In this document: positions 62,572-64,000 of the stretch, piece by piece
How the letters are laid out: each line of letters opens with the position of its first letter
Position numbering within the stretch: position 1 is the stretch's first letter
Origin: CAWUIO01 sp963922455
GTDB lineage: Bacteria; Bacteroidota; Bacteroidia; Cytophagales; Microscillaceae
Length of the DNA stretch: 64,000 nucleotides
Assembly: GCA_963922455.1 (NCBI GenBank)
Contig: CAWUIO010000008.1
Span: 27,018 to 91,017 of the forward strand
Direction: 5' to 3'
Translations under genes and position numbers: made by a program
Notes under the pieces: model-generated
Seen by the model: only the letters and a program-made list of their open reading frames with translations
Databases searched by the model: none
What the model was told of the DNA's origin: nothing

Positions 62572-63756
62572 CTAGGCAAAGACGCGTTCTAGGCTAATCA
62601 GGTAACCAAAGATTCCCTCGGGGTTCTTATGGGTTTTGTCGTGTTTTATTTCGGTGAGTTCCCACATATAAACGGCCTCATGGTCTCCCACATCCAAGGC
62701 TATTTTTTTGGTGTACGTATGCTCAGGGTCGCTTTGTAAGACCATCATGGGCCCCATAATATTTTGTAAATTACTATGCATATCGGCCACCTCAGAAGCG
62801 TGCTTGTCTTGCCAGGCACTCAAAGGGAGTACGGCAAGTTCTAATGCCGAGGGGTTGGCATAGGTCACATGTTTATTCTCATCTAAAACAAATACGGGGT
62901 CGTGGAAAGACTGGATTACGGCTTCGGTTCGTTTCTTTTCGGCCCAAATTTGGGCCAGGTTGCTCTCTTCGTAGTGCCGAAGTTTGGCGGCGAGTTCATT
63001 AAATGCCTTAGCTAGGGCGCCTACCTCATCCTGGCTGTGAAATTTGATTTGTACCGTATGATCGTAGTTTTCCTGGGCAATTTCCGTGATTTTTTCCCGC
63101 AATTCCTGAATAGGATTGGCCAAATAACCGGGTAAAACGACAATAAGCCCGATCGTAATCAAAAACGTAATCATTCCCAAAACTGCGAGAAACAAACTCA
63201 CTTGAGAACCGGTATCCCGAATCGTTAAACTTTTTTGGGACAAGGCTTCCAGGTTGTATTCCTGGTACCCGATAATGGATTCTTCCAGACGGTTATAGGT
63301 CGGAAAAAAATTCTCTTGCGTATACCGTACATTTTCTTCTACGCCTGGGTTGCGACTGCTATGATTAAAGGCATCGCGAAAACCCATCAAGTAGGCCTCA
63401 TAATTTTTTGATAAGGAGTCTAACTGCACCTTTTCTTGGGCATCCTTGGAGCTTTCCCGGGCATGGGATATCTGGGTTTGAAAGCTTAAAAGAGCTTTAC
63501 TGTAGTCAGGCCTGGGCTTGAAAAGTTTATCTTGCTCTTCTAGAAAAATACTCTGTACTTGAAATTGGTGGATGCGGTTAAGCAAAGATTGCATTTGGGA
63601 GGCATACCGAAAAGATAAAAAATTACCCTCAACCATACTGCGCGATTTGCCCGAAAATTCTTGCAGGTAATGGTATCCCAGGTAGCTTATGAAGGAAATA
63701 CTTCCCAAAAAAAACAAAAGAATGAGGAGAATCTTAGTTTTAAGGCTTAGGTTCAT
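62572..63756 (-). CDS. HAMP-PAS sensor protein lacking a kinase domain
   Basis: 394 residues from the ATG at 63756 (an in-frame TTG at 63762 is less likely). Two membrane helices (about 8-28 and 188-210) bracket an extracytoplasmic four-helix sensor region. A HAMP domain follows (about 211-262, ending SQDEVGALAKAFNELAAKL). A PAS domain (about 275-390) has QSFHDPVFVLDENKHVTYANPSALEL. In typical Bacteroidota histidine kinases a HisKA-HATPase pair starts right after this point, but here the frame ends at ISLERVFA and the downstream gap is only 83 nt before pgk. It is therefore either a truncated kinase or a sensor that signals through another partner. Confidence 0.85.
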   Translation of the reverse strand: MNLSLKTKILLILLFFLGSISFISYLGYHYLQEFSGKSRSMVEGNFLSFRYASQMQSLLNRIHQFQVQSIFLEEQDKLFKPRPDYSKALLSFQTQISHARESSKDAQEKVQLDSLSKNYEAYLMGFRDAFNHSSRNPGVEENVRYTQENFFPTYNRLEESIIGYQEYNLEALSQKSLTIRDTGSQVSLFLAVLGMITFLITIGLIVVLPGYLANPIQELREKITEIAQENYDHTVQIKFHSQDEVGALAKAFNELAAKLRHYEESNLAQIWAEKKRTEAVIQSFHDPVFVLDENKHVTYANPSALELAVLPLSAWQDKHASEVADMHSNLQNIMGPMMVLQSDPEHTYTKKIALDVGDHEAVYMWELTEIKHDKTHKNPEGIFGYLISLERVFA

Positions 63757-63851
63757 AGTCAAGAATATAGCTTCTTGCGAAAATAATAATAAATTACCTT
63801 TATCCGGGTTTGCCTTCAGATTTGCCTGTGATGCAGCCTTCTTTAATTACA

Positions 63852-63980
63852 GGGGCTTGCCCGCGCGGGAAAAATAGCTGTGAAAATACCCGTATGTGCC
63901 GCGCGGGCCGGGCTCTCACTACTCGCTGCCTCTCCCCACAGGCCAACACGAGCTCAAACATGCCGTTCCATCCCTAACGG
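63852..63980 (-). repeat. Structured intergenic element, copy 15
   Basis: 129 bp, with its P1 end partly degraded (CCGTTAGGG). Arm A has the A:T closing pair and G.G loop. Arm B is CCCGCGC with GCGCGGG. The arm-A half is identical to copy 5 over more than 60 bases, but the arm-B loop is unrelated. Confidence 0.82.
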
Positions 63981-64000
63981 GGTATGCGCAGGCGCACAAG

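Noticed and set aside
1..64000. CRISPR arrays, tRNA or rRNA genes, insertion sequences, phage or integrative elements
   Set aside because: No regular direct-repeat arrays with spacers, no recognisable RNA gene, and no transposase, integrase or capsid protein in any frame I read. The elements listed as repeats are irregularly spaced and are not CRISPR repeats.

Overview
The window looks like chromosomal DNA of a Bacteroidota bacterium, most likely from the Saprospiraceae (a Saprospira-like genome is my guess from memory, not a search result). Evidence: a subtilase with a type IX secretion C-terminal domain, many Bacteroidota-typical families (DUF4476, DUF4919, DUF3127, putative porin, PorT-like barrel, Hc1-like histone, serine palmitoyltransferase-like enzyme), TAnnTTTG-type -7 boxes, and weak ribosome-binding sites. 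I see no phage, transposase, integrase, CRISPR array, rRNA or tRNA.

Layout. 1-4.3 kb: minus-strand cell-surface genes (delta-60-repeat propeller, FN3-like lipoprotein, membrane protein, DUF4476 protein). 4.8-12.2 kb: a CBM6-like lipoprotein, a tricorn-type S41 protease, an archaemetzincin, small proteins and a PorT-like barrel. 12.3-14.3 kb: an MFS transporter with a cyclase-family hydrolase. 14.6-17.2 kb: a secreted T9SS subtilase. 17.7-23.7 kb: MBL-fold hydrolase, secreted and TPR proteins, FemAB-like acyltransferase, DUF3127 protein, sulfotransferase. 23.8-34.2 kb: smc, a small lysine-rich protein, a 58-residue small gene, miaE-like, a porin, lpxK and a radical SAM enzyme. 34.5-43.2 kb: a TerB-like/PH-like protein, an FtsX-like permease and a giant alpha-2-macroglobulin lipoprotein. 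43.4-52.4 kb: a secreted protein, Nudix, DUF4919, a TrkH-type K+ transporter overlapping rfaE1, an aminotransferase, a TPR protein and a biotin carboxylase. 52.6-54.0 kb: a serine palmitoyltransferase-like enzyme and an Hc1-like histone. 54.3-58.5 kb: a class III cyclase divergent from a cNMP-CBS-DUF294 protein, followed by a DnaQ-like exonuclease. 58.6-64 kb: a MuiA-family protein, a small membrane protein, pgk and a sensor with no kinase domain.

The most striking content is not a gene. Fifteen copies of a 127-133 bp intergenic element, plus one divergent relative, are scattered about every 4 kb in both orientations. Each copy reads as a three-way-junction fold: an outer stem, a conserved arm with a purine-rich internal loop, and a second arm whose loop sequence is free while total length stays nearly fixed. 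Stem positions co-vary across copies (outer stem T:A/G:C, arm-A pair G:C/A:T in 15 of 15, five different arm-B stem sequences), which argues for selection on structure. Many copies sit within 3-35 nt of stop codons. I could not identify the family. The divergent member resembles intergenic sequences I remember from other Bacteroidota, so the family may be widespread.
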